From NCBI GenBank assembly GCA_007922225.1, contig ML679962.1, positions 36,533,863 through 36,597,862 on the forward strand: a DNA stretch of 64,000 nucleotides, written 5' to 3'. Below, piece after piece: positions 1-10,405 of the stretch. Position 1 is the stretch's first letter. The number at the start of each line of letters is the position of its first letter. Under the pieces are notes generated by a model, which made no database searches, had not been told where the DNA came from, and worked only from the letters and a program-made list of their open reading frames with translations. A program made the position numbers and the translations under genes. The DNA comes from Emydura subglobosa (taxonomy: Eukaryota; Chordata; Testudines; Chelidae).

Positions 1-149
1 TTAAAGAGTCAACAGTTGGCTTCTCCCCCACACCCCGTTAACTGCATTGGATCTAGTGGCCTGCCAAGGTTACCGTTTGGGAATTTACATGTTGCCTGCC
101 TTTGCTCTTCCTAGTTTCAAGTAGCTAAGGTACCAGCTCCGTTTCTGCC

Positions 150-320
150 TTACACAATTTGTCACATTCTATCCCAGTGGCAGGGGAAAGTGACTGGAGG
201 CATGGAGAAATGAAGTGACGCGCACCAAGGTCACACAGGAATTCAGTAGCAGAGTTGGAACCTGAACCCAGATCTTTTGGGACACGGTCCAGTGCCATAA
301 GCCACAAGACCACCCTACCT
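150..320 (+). repeat. MIR-type SINE fragment
   Basis: The stretch runs through the typical MIR/CORE-SINE 3' half: an 'AAGGTCACACAG' block near 230, then a 'GTAGCAGAGTTGGAACCTGAACCCAG' type block near 245-273, then a 'GTCCAGTGCCATAAGCCACAAGACCACC' type end. The order matches MIR in the plus orientation. The 5' part is degraded. The short minus-strand reading frames here are chance frames across the SINE. Confidence 0.75.
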
Positions 321-1867
321 GGCTGGCTTGCTGGCTTCTAAACAAACACCCATGAGACAAAATCTCACAATCTTCAGGTGATGAGTATTATTAAAACCAC
401 CAGGCAAAAACATTTAACAGAGGCTCCCTCTTCTCACACAACCCTAAGTGGCACTGAAAGATCAGCTGGTTTCTGACTGCTGGTGAATTACTCCAGGCCA
501 TTGCTCTAAATAGCCACTAAGTGGCAGTCAAGTAAAAATTATCATAAAATGAAACTTTCCTGAATAAGTATTTACTTAATAATGTCAGCCCAAAGCTAAG
601 CATCAAAACAAAATTCCTCTGCCCAGATCTTAAGGTCTGTAAACCTGCTGGTTTACCTACCGAAAAGTTTAAGGGAGTGTCACAATAATTTCTCTTTCTT
701 TAATAAAGCCCATGAAAGTCTCTGTCTGCCTTTACTGTGCGTGTGTGATGAGACCTACTTTGCAAATGCAGTTAAGTCACATTCTGCCACCGGATTAGCC
801 AAAACTGATCAATGTGCTATATAAAAGTCAGGATGACCGGATTTAGTGCACGCTCTTGTGATAAGCGAGGGGGGGCAAATGGACTGGTTTGGTGGCTTTC
901 TAAACTTGACTTCCCACCGCAAATATGGCGCATATGCTGTTCACAAACAAAACTTTACCTAGAAAGGACTTGGCTAGCATTTGGTTCTGATGATTTTATT
1001 CATCTTTACTTTTGTCCTTTTTGTTTTAAGTGGTTCAGTGAAAGACGGGTTTAAAAAAAAAACAAAAAAAACCTCCTGAAACCCAAGAAAGATCTAGGTC
1101 AGACATAGAGTGTGTTGGCTTTAATTAGCAACCGTTTTAACCTTTTGCAAGATTCCAGGACTCCACGCTTCAGGTAACTCTCCTGCTGTATTACTGAGCT
1201 GAATTGGAGATGGCCTCTTCGGGGAGAAATTATAATTGGAAGTGTCATTTATCCTGAACTTTTATCCTAAAATTCATTATCCTAGGCGGGCAGCCAAGAG
1301 CCTCATATTTAGAATATTTTAAAATATTTGATCAAGGTGGCATACATTTTAATGGTTAGGAGGCTCTTGAGACAACATTTTTTTGTAACAGTAAGGCAAA
1401 CAGTAGACAATAAAGATGATTTTCAAGGGGCCTTTTACAAAGTGCAGTAGAACGGGTTCCCAGCAACCAGCAGAAGAGCCAGCAAAAAACCTGGCACCTA
1501 TAGAAGGGATTTTAACTAAAGGTCACACGAAAATTGTACTGGGAACCTTGGAGGTCAGAGGTTGTCTACTGGAGAGAGTTCCTAATGCAAGCTTCACTGC
1601 TTTTCTTAACCTAGTGTAGGGGGAGGCATCTTTTATTACGAGCCATCATTTAATCACACTTCTGAACGGTGCTGTGGGGCTGGGCAGTCCCAGTTTCCAC
1701 GGAAGTTATCTGAGCCCCCGCCACAAAGGCTAGGACTAAGGTCTCCTGGTTTGAGGGGCGGGCTAGGAGTCTGCACGGGGGCCTGGGTTCTAGACACAGA
1801 CAGGGTGCTCAAGGAAGCTCCAGCGTGAAGAGGTTCTCAATCCAAAAGCGAAGATGATGATGATTTT
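321..1867. other. Unique sequence, no gene seen
   Basis: AT-rich to moderate sequence with short chance reading frames only (up to about 80 codons). I see no splice-flanked conserved frame, RNA gene or recognisable repeat. A short A/C-rich run lies near 1050-1070. Confidence 0.5.
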
Positions 1868-1925
1868 CCTCCTTCCTAAAGCGCTTTAAGATCCTTGGAT
1901 GCATAGCGCTACATCCTACAGTCAT
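1868..1925 (+). repeat. Possible SINE/L2-like tail fragment
   Basis: An 'AAAGCGCTTTAAGATCC' block followed by 'GGATGCATAGCGCTACA' resembles the conserved tail (AAAGCGCTTTGAGATCC...GGCGCTATA) shared by several reptile SINEs with L2-like 3' ends. Only the tail is present, so the assignment is weak. Confidence 0.35.
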
Positions 1926-3064
1926 TATGAGTGTGCAGTTCTTATTAATGTCACCCCCTATTATTCTTCACTCGATTTTTAGTGAGATATTGGCCAAGAC
2001 TGAAAATAGCCTGGAAGTGAGATCTACATCCACCATCAGAATAGTCACGGGACGTTCAGTGACCCAACCCCCCCCCCCCTTGCACCCAGAGCCGGGAGCT
2101 AGTCTCTGAATAATTTCAACAGGCACCACATAAAAACTGCCGGGGGTGAAACCAAGTCTGCATTCAGCTCACAGCCATAGCGGGAAGAAGAAAATATGAG
2201 CGCTGTGCCTCTTGGAAATTCCCTAGGCAAGGTAACAGCCGCTAAAACTCTACTGCCTTTCCTATAGACCTCTTCTTTGAGGTAGCTTTCCCTTTCCAGG
2301 GGGTCTCAGTCCCGAGCAGTGCAGATCTTCTCTGCGTTTTTTTTCTTCCCAAGGGTTTCCTTGTGGGAGCGGATAATCTGACACGTTAACATTTAGAAGT
2401 GATAGAAAGTCCAAGGACCAACCTTCTGCTCTGCACGTCGCCCTCTGAGCTTGTATCTGTTAACCTTGCTCCTCTGAGCCGGCTGGGAAAGACAAACGCA
2501 AGGTCTGCACTTACCGACTCATCTTAAGCACTAGTCATTGAATCAATATTCATTCATCGCCCTCCCATTCTTCACGCCAGGTCCTGTTTCACATATGTAA
2601 ATTATACACACGTAATTATGATTCTGCAAGGGCATTTTTTCTGTATTAAATAAGGCCTCTAAACAGGCAAAATGAGGACAGGCGTTTCAAATTATACCTC
2701 GTCTGCGGTTTCTTGTGATGGCTTTTATAAAGGTCACACCCTGTGACCATGTTTGCAGCTCTAAGACAGTAATTACTTACACCTCGATATTTATTTCTTT
2801 TAGCTCCTTTCTGAATATCATTGTCTTGGTGAGATTAAATAATGCACTACACAAGCTCTGTGGAATGCATAAGATATGCTCAGCTGTTCAAGCCGACTTC
2901 GGTATCGTGGGCTCTGTGAGCCATTGAAAGGGCCTGTCAGAACTCCAGATGATTTAAAGCACCGTTTGCTCCATGGACTGAATATTTCCAATGCGCCTTT
3001 TTGTGTTATTGATTATTTAGATTACACTAGAGAAGTTAAGGGCCCTGGCCAAGACTAGGATCCG

Positions 3065-3270
3065 GTTGTACTAAGACTTTGCAAGAACACAGAGCAAGAG
3101 ACAGGCCCTGCCCCCAAAAGCCTCCACTTTAAATAGACAGGACAGACAAAGGCAGTATTAACCCTCTTTTCCAGACGGGGACTGAGGCTCAGAGAAAGCG
3201 AGTGATGCGCCCAAGCTCTGAGGTAGAGCCCTCCATCTCAGGGGTCCTAATTCAGAACCGTAACACAAGG
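3065..3270 (+). repeat. MIR/CORE-type SINE
   Basis: The middle has the 'GAGACAGGCCCTGCCCC...AAATAGACAGGACAGACAAAGG' block typical of the reptile MIR-like SINE. It is followed by 'TTTTCCAGACGGGGACTGAGGCTCAGAGAAAG' and a decayed 'CCCAAGCTCTGAGGTAGAGC' block, the usual order on the plus strand. Several other window copies (10319, 26927, 36826, 51240) belong to the same family. Confidence 0.75.
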
Positions 3271-4301
3271 CCTGCCGTTGGGAGGTGCTAGTAATGCTGG
3301 ACAGGGGGTACTATCGGATGGCCTCACCCTGGCTTGGCTGAGCTGCTTTCCATTGAAATGTTTTGTTTGTATTTACCGAGATACCGAGCTCCTAGCTTTG
3401 CATTCTGGACTCTCTTTCCTTTCATACACATTACTTCTGAGCTATGTCCCAGACTATCTCTATTCACAGCCACTGTGCCTGGTTTTGAGCAGAAACACTG
3501 TATTACAAAGGAACCTATTTGTTTCTTACTGCTTCTTTTCACACTCAGATTTAGACATACGGTTTCCCTTGTAGTTTATCTTAACCTTCCATCTGGATTC
3601 AGTTGAATGCTGGGTACTATTAGTCTTCAGTGTGTGACACCCTGTAAAACAGCAATGGTCTTTAAAACAACATTTGCTGTGTTTATGGGACCTGCAGACA
3701 TGCAGGGAAAATGTCGAGACACATGGTGAAATCCTTGATTAGGCATAGAAGGATTGACTGAAACATTACAGAGCTGCAGAACAAATGTTGCCTGGAATAA
3801 CCCTTTGAAATCAACTGGATATCCACACTCCAAATGTTTACTGAGCAACTAGGAATTTCTAAAGGAAAGGCTGAGTTGTTTCATTGCAGTCGTCCCTCCC
3901 CCTCTGCCCCAACAGTGCTCTATTGACTACGTGATGAAAGAAATAAACAGGTGTAAGCTTTACTGATTTCTGCTACTGAAGTGTCAAGTAAACTTAGATT
4001 TGCTGGACTTGGTCTCTTTGGAAATCAAATATTTGGCAAATCACTGGTAAGTGCTTACTCAGATTTCTTCTGCTTTCCTATCTGGTGGCTGTTCTGCTCT
4101 CAGTTGTACTTTCAAGTCATTACAAACAGTTGTTTGAGGGTTTTTTTTTAACCCTAATAGAAGGAGGTTTGCTATTGTAAATAAATATGAGCAAAAATAT
4201 GTTGCACTGCATCAGGGCCTATTTCTGACTATTTATTTCTACCTTTTCGATAAAGTAACAGGTTGTCTTGGATGTTCCAAATCCTATAACTCCTCCTTGC
4301 T

Positions 4302-4868
4302 TTGTGGCAGAACACAGAATTGCAAAGAGGAAAAAAACCTGCCTGTAGCCGGGAGGTGTGGCCTCCCTCTGAGATTGACTCAGAGGGAGGGCCAAACCCA
4401 CCCTCGGGGCTTGAGCCCGGAAGGACACCCCCTGACTGGAAGCAGGTGGGCGGGGTCAGGCCTTTAAAACCCAGGCCTGCTCGCTCAGTCAGGGGCCGGC
4501 GGCCAAGGGAGAAGGATGCCTCTCCCTTTGAGCTCGCGCCTAGGACCGCACCAGAGACCCACGCAGAGGGGAAGCCGCCGACCCTACCCACTGCGTGTGG
4601 CCATGCCGACCTAGAGGAAGGCCTGCCCGAGCTGCCTGCTGTTGAGAACCCCGAGAACCTGCCGGTGCGACCCACTGCCTGGGACCCTGAGAACCTGCCG
4701 GTGCGACCCACTGCCTGGGAGCCCGAGGACTTGGAGGAACTGCTCTCCGCTGAAGAGCCCATGCAACTTCCGGCACTGCCCCCCGTCGACGGGGAGGGAC
4801 TCGTGGGACTCCTGCACGGCCCCGAACCCAGCGACCCAGATGGAAGCGACGGAGCCCAGGTACTTTAA
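4302..4868 (+). CDS. Proline/acid-rich reading frame in the GC-rich element
   Basis: A 188-codon open frame. The C-terminal half is rich in Pro, Glu and Leu and contains two in-frame copies of a 12-residue unit (PENLPVRPTAW plus D/E) encoded by 36-nt tandem repeats at 4651-4722. It ends in an acidic GPEPSDPDGSDG tract. No known domain is recognised. The first third lies upstream of the TATA-like box, so the true start, if the frame is used, would be internal. In GC-rich DNA long frames arise easily; another frame (4642-5250, one stop at about 4915) is also nearly open. Treat as a possible retroelement product or chance frame. Confidence 0.25.
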   Translation: MWQNTELQRGKKPACSREVWPPSEIDSEGGPNPPSGLEPGRTPPDWKQVGGVRPLKPRPARSVRGRRPREKDASPFELAPRTAPETHAEGKPPTLPTACGHADLEEGLPELPAVENPENLPVRPTAWDPENLPVRPTAWEPEDLEELLSAEEPMQLPALPPVDGEGLVGLLHGPEPSDPDGSDGAQVL

Positions 4869-5350
4869 ACGGAGGGTGGAGGAAAGAGCCCAGGGAAGCC
4901 GACTGCGGCACGGCTGAGCTGCGGCTGTCCGTGAGTCGGCGCGTTTCGGCTGGAGCCCTGCCGACACAGTGACGGGACACCCCGTCACTGACATGGCCCT
5001 GGGCTGGGACGCAGTGGAGATGGATGGGCCTGCGTCCCCCTCCCCCTTCCCTCACCGTGACCTAGGGTGGATAGCGGCTACTGCTGGAATCTACCCCGCA
5101 TTACCTGCCCGGCTCTGCTTAAGGGCTGGCCCCAGACCACTGCTCATCCCGCTACGGGCTTCAGCGCTCTCGTGTGCTTCGGCCGGCCTTCCCTGGCGCC
5201 CGAACCCTAGACTATTGACTCGCCCGCCCTGCCAAGGGCTGGGGCGATAGACTGCTTGCTCACCCGGTTGAAGGGCTTGAGACTGCTTCCCGGCGTGGTG
5301 GGTAGCCGGGAGGGGTGGTCTCCCTCTGAGAGGGACCCAGAGGGAGAGCC
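4345..5350 (+). mobile_element. GC-rich retroelement-like block with end repeats
   Basis: A CpG-dense island about 1 kb long in otherwise AT-rich DNA. A 48-bp segment at 4345-4392 returns in direct orientation at 5302-5348 with few differences, as truncated terminal repeats would. A TATA-like TTTAAAA lies at 4463-4469 in a GC-rich context, a plausible pol II promoter. The structure suggests an LTR-type or similar retroelement with a shortened right end. I cannot name the family, and no reverse transcriptase or integrase is visible. It could instead be a tandem or internal repeat of another element class. Confidence 0.5.
4463..4469 (+). promoter_or_regulatory. TATA-like box of the GC-rich element
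   Basis: TTTAAAA preceded by GGCGGGGTCAGGCC and followed about 20-28 bases on by a pyrimidine/CA-type stretch near 4484-4491. The arrangement fits a core promoter inside a retroelement terminal repeat. This is inferred from sequence only. Confidence 0.35.
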
Positions 5351-5470
5351 CCAGGTGCTGCCCCCTACACGGGGGGACGTCTACACCACCCCTAAATCTG
5401 TAACTTCTACATCCTGGGTGATAACGAAGAGAAATATGTCTTTATCGGACTATAAACTAGGACAAATCAA

Positions 5471-5532
5471 GGCCCCGATTCAGCAAAATGGTGACGCAGT
5501 GTCTAAATTTAAATATGCGAAGTAGTCCCATG
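5471..5532 (+). repeat. Short palindromic MITE-like fragment
   Basis: Begins GGCCCCGATTCAGCAAAAT, the start of a very common reptile short interspersed palindromic repeat (a GGCCCCGATTCAGCAAAGCACTTAAG-like consensus from memory). It breaks off where the unrecognised repeat at 5530 begins. Confidence 0.5.
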
Positions 5533-5805
5533 AAGCTGCACTCACTTTGGAACAGCAGTGAATTTGCAATGTGATGATTGAAATCCCATTTATAAAATGA
5601 ATCCAAAATGGAATTTCATGTTCTGTAACTACCCAGAGTCCCATGATAGGACGTGGGACAACAAAGCCTGTTGTTTCATAAGCCACGAAGTCTGCACTGC
5701 ATATTTGTATTGACACCATTGCTGGGTGTCCAAACCTATGAAGGGTTTATTGAAAATCATTCAGTGGCTTCTGGCTCAGAGTGTTTAAAAAAAAAAGAAA
5801 AGAAA
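5530..5805 (+). repeat. Unrecognised dispersed repeat, copy A
   Basis: Aligns along its length with 7855-8118 in the same orientation. Shared runs include TTTGTATTGACACCATTG and a 23-base block around TTATAAAATGAATCCAAAATG. Both copies end in a T-T-A-rich run (here TTTAAAAAAAAAAGAAAAG). Copy A has about 11 extra bases near 5575-5590. Neither copy keeps an intact frame across the unit, though both share a short open stretch after the KPRSLH-encoding segment. The A-rich end suggests retroposition, but I recognise no SINE or LINE head. It may be an old family of low copy number. Confidence 0.65.
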
Positions 5806-6060
5806 TTACATTGTCTTCAGTGGGAGAAATCCGAAGTTAGGCACCTGCGTTGGGTATCTTGCTAAAATGGAGCCTATCAGAAAAGGCGATGTGGGAAATT
5901 AAAATCTGCAATCAGCTAATCTTGAATCTCTGCTTTAAACTGTCTGTGTATAGTGGTTAGTGCAGGAGACGTGGAGCCAGGCCTCCTGTGGTCTTTTCCT
6001 GACTCTCTGCTCTGTGAAACAAGAACAGGGATACAGGCAGTGATGATGCTTAAATAATTA

Positions 6061-6150
6061 GGGCCGGATCCTAGCTGGTGTAATCTGGAATGTCTGTGCT
6101 GACGTAAGCGGAACTGCACCAGTTCACAGCAGCTAAGGGTCTGCTCTTGT
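6061..6150. repeat. Short palindromic MITE
   Basis: Starts GGGCCGGATCCTAGCTGGTG, and its right end (CACCAGTTCACAGCAGCTAAGG) is an imperfect reverse complement of it. Non-autonomous, no coding capacity. Relatives lie at 27048 and 55098. Confidence 0.6.
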
Positions 6151-6318
6151 GTTGCAAGGCGCTATAGAAACATTATCTAGTGATATTATTTGAACACAGC
6201 CAAAGGACTGCCTGTGCACATGTGCATGCTAGTACTTGCACACCTCAGTTCTTCTTTGTTACACCATGCAATCAGATTGAATGCAGTGGAGTTGTACCAG
6301 TGTCACTGAGAGCAAAAT

Positions 6319-6320
<2 letters not shown>

Positions 6321-6358
<38 letters not shown>
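6321..6358. repeat. (GT)19 microsatellite
   Basis: An uninterrupted run of 19 GT dinucleotides followed by AAATAA. It is perfect and long enough to be polymorphic in length. Confidence 0.98.
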
Positions 6359-6364
<6 letters not shown>

Positions 6365-6752
6365 ATGAACAAATATCGATAGGAACAGTGAATTATATAA
6401 ATAAAAATACATCCATGGATTCTGGGAAACCATATAAAATGGGCAAGAAATATCTAATCAGTATAATAGTCAAGGAATATTATTTGCTGTTCTGGAGTTA
6501 CCGTAGTGCCTCCAGTAATACCATCAGTTTACTGCTGCAGTAAGACACGGCAGGGCTGTGAATTGTGGAGTATGCATGTGCAGCTAATTGCATTGAAAGC
6601 ACGAGGCCAAGTTGCTCATGCCTAGCAAACTAGAATTAAACATATATACCATAATGCATGGTTCAGTTGATTTCTTGCTGCCGCAGGCATAAAGAGCTGT
6701 GAGTGGTTTGTGATGTCACTAGAATCCCAAGGCCAAGATCTATCCATCTTAA

Positions 6753-7619
6753 TGGTCAGCCCGCTCCGGTGTCCCCAGGGCTTTGGACAAGCTGCTTTTC
6801 CACCCAGAACTCCTTTTTCATTCCATTATGAGTTGCCGAAGTAGCCTCCTCAGGTTTGTCTGTGCCAGGGTGCAGACACCATCCCCTATGGTTGTGGCAT
6901 GTCATATCTGTCGGGAGCAGGACCCAGAGAATACGACATGACGCCTCTCCCGCACGTGTTCTCCCCGGCAGTCTGGGCCGCACTGGAGCTCCCTCTCCTG
7001 GCTGGGGTTCCACTCTTGCTCTGACCAGGTGTCTCAGGGCAAAGGCAGGCCTGATCGGTGGAAGGGAGCATTGCTGGTGGTGTGGAAGCAACAGGAGAAG
7101 TACTTTCACACAGAGGCAGGAGGGAGATGGGCCGAGACAGAGATGCAGGAGCATGGAGGATTGTGAAGAGACAGGGCACATGGAGAAATTGATGGCCTGT
7201 GATGTTATGTCATACCTTTTGTTGATTACATCCCGTGTTCCAAAGTAGAGCAGTGCTTTATAATTCACAGCGTTAGCACTTGAACTTTCGCAACTGGAGT
7301 CACGTCCTAATGCTTTTAATTCGAATGATGCCATTTTCACAGTTCCCATGTTGCCTTTATTTTCAGTTTCGCTGGTTTGGATCCACAGATTTCCTTTCCA
7401 ATTAGAAATGACAGCAATATTAAAACCATCAACCACAGCTCCCTGATGAATCTCACATTGAATATTGGGAGTAATTTTTGTAATGCTAGTTGATTGCCAA
7501 TGAAGGAGGAAATCCATTAATTGTGCATCATAAATATTCCATGTCCAAAAAATGTTAATGTTGTAGTAAGGAAGAGAAATTAGATGTTCAAAAGTGAGGA
7601 AATGCCTAATGTTGAAAAC
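6753..7619 (-). CDS. Longest open frame in the window, unidentified
   Basis: Open for about 289 codons between a stop at 7620-7622 and the stop at 6756; the first ATG is at 7517, giving 253 residues. The first 120 residues after the ATG are of ordinary composition (Asn, Ile, Ser, Trp and Lys present), while the C-terminal half lies over GC-rich DNA and reads as Pro/Leu/Arg-rich. I recognise no domain. No clear splice acceptor or donor pair was identified around it, and there is no codon-use evidence I can compute. It may be a decayed exon, a fragment of a mobile-element protein, or a chance frame. Confidence 0.2.
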
Positions 7620-7854
7620 TCATTCTGAATTTTGCCCTATTGTTCATTAATAATTTCCGAATAATGAAATATGTTATGCAAACTGGCCTTAAATGCAGTG
7701 CAGATTATTTGTAGGTTTGGCTTGTTTTTTGACCATGAGGTCTACATAGCAAGTCAAGTTTGCATACAATCAGTTCATAACTTTTCAGGTATTGGGACAA
7801 AGTAATTACTGATGTAATTGTACTGATGTAAGAAGGAGCAATTCCAAGGTCTTC

Positions 7855-8118
7855 GATGAAGCTGCACGCACTGTACAACAACGGTGAAGTTGCAATGTGA
7901 TTGTTTATAAAATGAATCCAAAATGGGATTTCATATTTCTGTAACTACCTGGAGTCCTGTGATAGAACATGACATAGTATTGCAAAGCTGTTACTGTCCA
8001 AGCCGCGAAGTCTGCACTACATGTTTGTATTGACACCATTGTTAGGTGTATAAACGTATGAAGGGTTTCTTGAAAATCACTCAGCGGTTTCTGGCTCAGA
8101 GTGGTTAAAAAAATATGA
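7855..8118 (+). repeat. Unrecognised dispersed repeat, copy B
   Basis: Second copy of the unit at 5530-5805, about 2.3 kb downstream in the same orientation. It differs by scattered substitutions and small gaps, so the pair is not a recent tandem duplication. It ends GAGTGGTTAAAAAAATATG. Flanking sequence is unrelated to that of copy A, which supports independent insertion over one segmental duplication. Confidence 0.65.
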
Positions 8119-8516
8119 AATGGCAGTGCACTGCACTGCACTCAGCGTCAATAAAAGGAAATGCTACTTCATGCAATTTGTCTCCAATCTGTGGAATCTA
8201 ATGCTGAATTTTAGTGAAAGAGACAAAAACTGTGGCTGGATTTTAATAAGACCTGGCATATAATGAGCATTTATCACTGATGTAGGAATGCAAGAGCAGG
8301 GTCTTTTAAAACAAAACCAAAAAAAAACCCCAATCCCTGATGCCCCCACTGTAGTGATGCATGCTTCTGTAGTGAATTTGAATAATGTGCATTGGCATGT
8401 TAGCAATACACACCCCTGGAAAATGTGTGCAGCTCCCCTTGTCTTTGCATAAAAGCTGCACTGCGTTCTCTAAGACATGCATTGACTCCTCTGGGCTTTG
8501 CTAGGTCATAGGTAGA

Positions 8517-8810
8517 GCAGGGGGTTTCAGACTCTTTCACGGCATGGGTCACCTCTCAGCAAAGAGGTGGTTTCATGGACCCACCTCCCTGTCATTCACA
8601 GTCATGCTGTCCATTTTCCCTTCCTGTTTGCAATAGCATAACGTTGTATCACCGCAATTGCTGCCTGTTAGGAAAGCAATTGAAGTGTCTGTGGCTCTCC
8701 CTAACGGGGTGTAATAACTGGAAACAAGGAGGCAAGCAAGCACTGTGTGAGACCAGCTGGCTCTCTGCACACCAAAACGGTCCATGGGCCACAATTTGGT
8801 AACCATCAGT
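8517..8810 (+). mobile_element. Non-autonomous hAT-type element
   Basis: Starts with a decayed 'GGGTTTCAGACTCTTTCACGGCATGG' end followed by 'AGAGGTGGTTTCATGGACCCACCTCC', and ends 'CCATGGGCCACAATTTGGTAACCATCAG'. The right end reverse-complements to a CTGATGGTTACCAAATTG-like sequence that matches the left end only loosely. The layout matches a known reptile hAT MITE with 'GTGGTTCTCAAACTTTTTCA' ends, as I remember it. No transposase remains. Target duplications were not resolved. Confidence 0.6.
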
Positions 8811-9459
8811 ACAGTGGGGATGGATCTGATGAACTATAAGGCTCAGTAAGAAATTTTCCCCCCGGCACAACAGGTTCGATGCTTTGGAAGTTTCCATCAG
8901 CTTCTTTTGAAGTAACAGGGAGAAGCTCTGGTGGAGATGGCGTCCCAGAGGGACTCATCAAACACCTGTCTAGCGGTCACACACACTTCTCCAGAATTCC
9001 TGGCACAACGCCGGCTTGGTCGCAGGCGGGGAGATTGAATTTTAATTTTTATGGACTAGCATCAACAATGTAATGGAGAGAAATAAAAATGAATGTCCTT
9101 AATGATCACCTTGGTTGGGCCTGAGCTCTGCTGAGTGCTCCGGCAGGCCCGAGATGAGCTCGTCCATGTCTGTGCTATCGCTTTGCTCCAGACAGTTCAC
9201 AGTGGCAGCAGGATGACCCAAGTCAGATCTTAGATGCAGGTCTGTTCACGCGGGTGGTACCCAGGGTAACGGGAACGAGTCCCTGTGTCAACTAACCTTT
9301 TGGAAGGGCAGCACCAGAAGAGATGGGGAAATGAGGCAGGTAGATTTGGGGTTTAACCCGAGCAGGGGGCGAGATTTGCTCTCTGATAGGCCGGCCTTTG
9401 GCTTCCTGAAGCTAGCAGACTTAGAGTATTGCTGCTTCAGTTTAAGCTTTTCCCACTAT

Positions 9460-9775
9460 GGGCTGTAATTAACGTTGACTTTGTGAGTAGCCCCCGCCGT
9501 TTTTTGCATTGTGGGTAAGGATATGATTCTGTCACGCAGGTCACGGATTCCGTGGTTTTCCAAGACCTCCATGACTTCCTCTGGGGCAGGGCTGGAGCGT
9601 CTGTCAGCCCAGGGGCCGCTGAACAGCTGATTGGCAGCCAGTCCCAGGGCAGTGGAGCTGCGGGCCCTGGAACAGCTGAGCAGAGGTCAGCCCCAGCCCG
9701 ACAGAGCAGCGGCTCGGGTTGGGTCAGCTGCCCTGGGGCTGAAGCAGTAGCAGTCAACCCTTGCCAGCTCCTCTC
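9460..9775 (+). repeat. Interspersed repeat fragment, class unsure
   Basis: Contains GTCACGCAGGTCACGGATTCCGTGG followed by 'CTCCATGACTTCCTCTGGGGCAGGGCTGGAGC', which I recall as an interspersed reptile repeat of unsettled class. GC-rich. The minus-strand frame of 172 codons across 9437-9955 has a low-complexity product and no recognised domain, and is probably a by-product of base composition. Confidence 0.4.
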
Positions 9776-10405
9776 TGCTTCCTCCCCGCGTCTGCCGTTC
9801 GCTCTCCGCCACCTCTTCCCTTGAGGTCCGCCCGCTCTCTCCTCTCTGCAATGAAGAGGAGGGAGCAGCAGCTGCGGGGGCTTAGAGGGAAGAGGAGGGA
9901 CAAAGATGGGGGCTTGGGGGAAGAGACGCAGTGTCTTGTTGGCAGCCGGTAACAAGTGGAGTGCCCCAGGGCCAGCCTTTTTGGGGGAAATTCAGCCTCC
10001 CCCAGCTTCTTATAAGCGCCTTCCATGGCCTTAATTGTGTGATGAAATGTCCACTGTTATGGGTTACCACAAAGGCAAATCCATCGACTCTGCACTGTGG
10101 TGCACAGGGGTCCCTGCATGCACAACTGAAGGAAATAGCAGAAAAGCTGGGAGTGAGTGAGCGTGAGCTCTGGTTTGATCCGAGAGCGCCGCACAACAGG
10201 ACAATACACCCAGTTATCCAACCACTCGTTTATTTTAGGACCTTATCCTAGGTCACACTGACACTGACTACCTGAAGTTACCTCAAGGATTTTGCATTCC
10301 CAGCTAAAATATTAGTGTTAGGTTGTAAATCCCTGGGGGGGGAGGGACCATGTTTTTGTTCTGTGTTTGTACAGAGCCTAGCGCAGTGCGGTCCTGGTGC
10401 ATGAC

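Noticed and set aside
4540..5055. 171- and 127-codon minus-strand frames opposite the GC-rich element
   Set aside because: Arg/Gly/Pro-rich shadow frames of a CpG-rich block. The TATA-like box and the in-frame 12-residue repeat favour the plus strand.
9437..9955. 172-codon minus-strand frame as a coding exon
   Set aside because: It covers an interspersed repeat in GC-rich DNA; the product is Pro/Ala/Arg-rich and competing frames on the plus strand are equally open.
9930..10250. CR1-like SGVPQG motif in the 106-codon frame (TSGVPQGQPF)
   Set aside because: Only six residues match and the flanking sequence shows no other RT motif, so the match may be chance.
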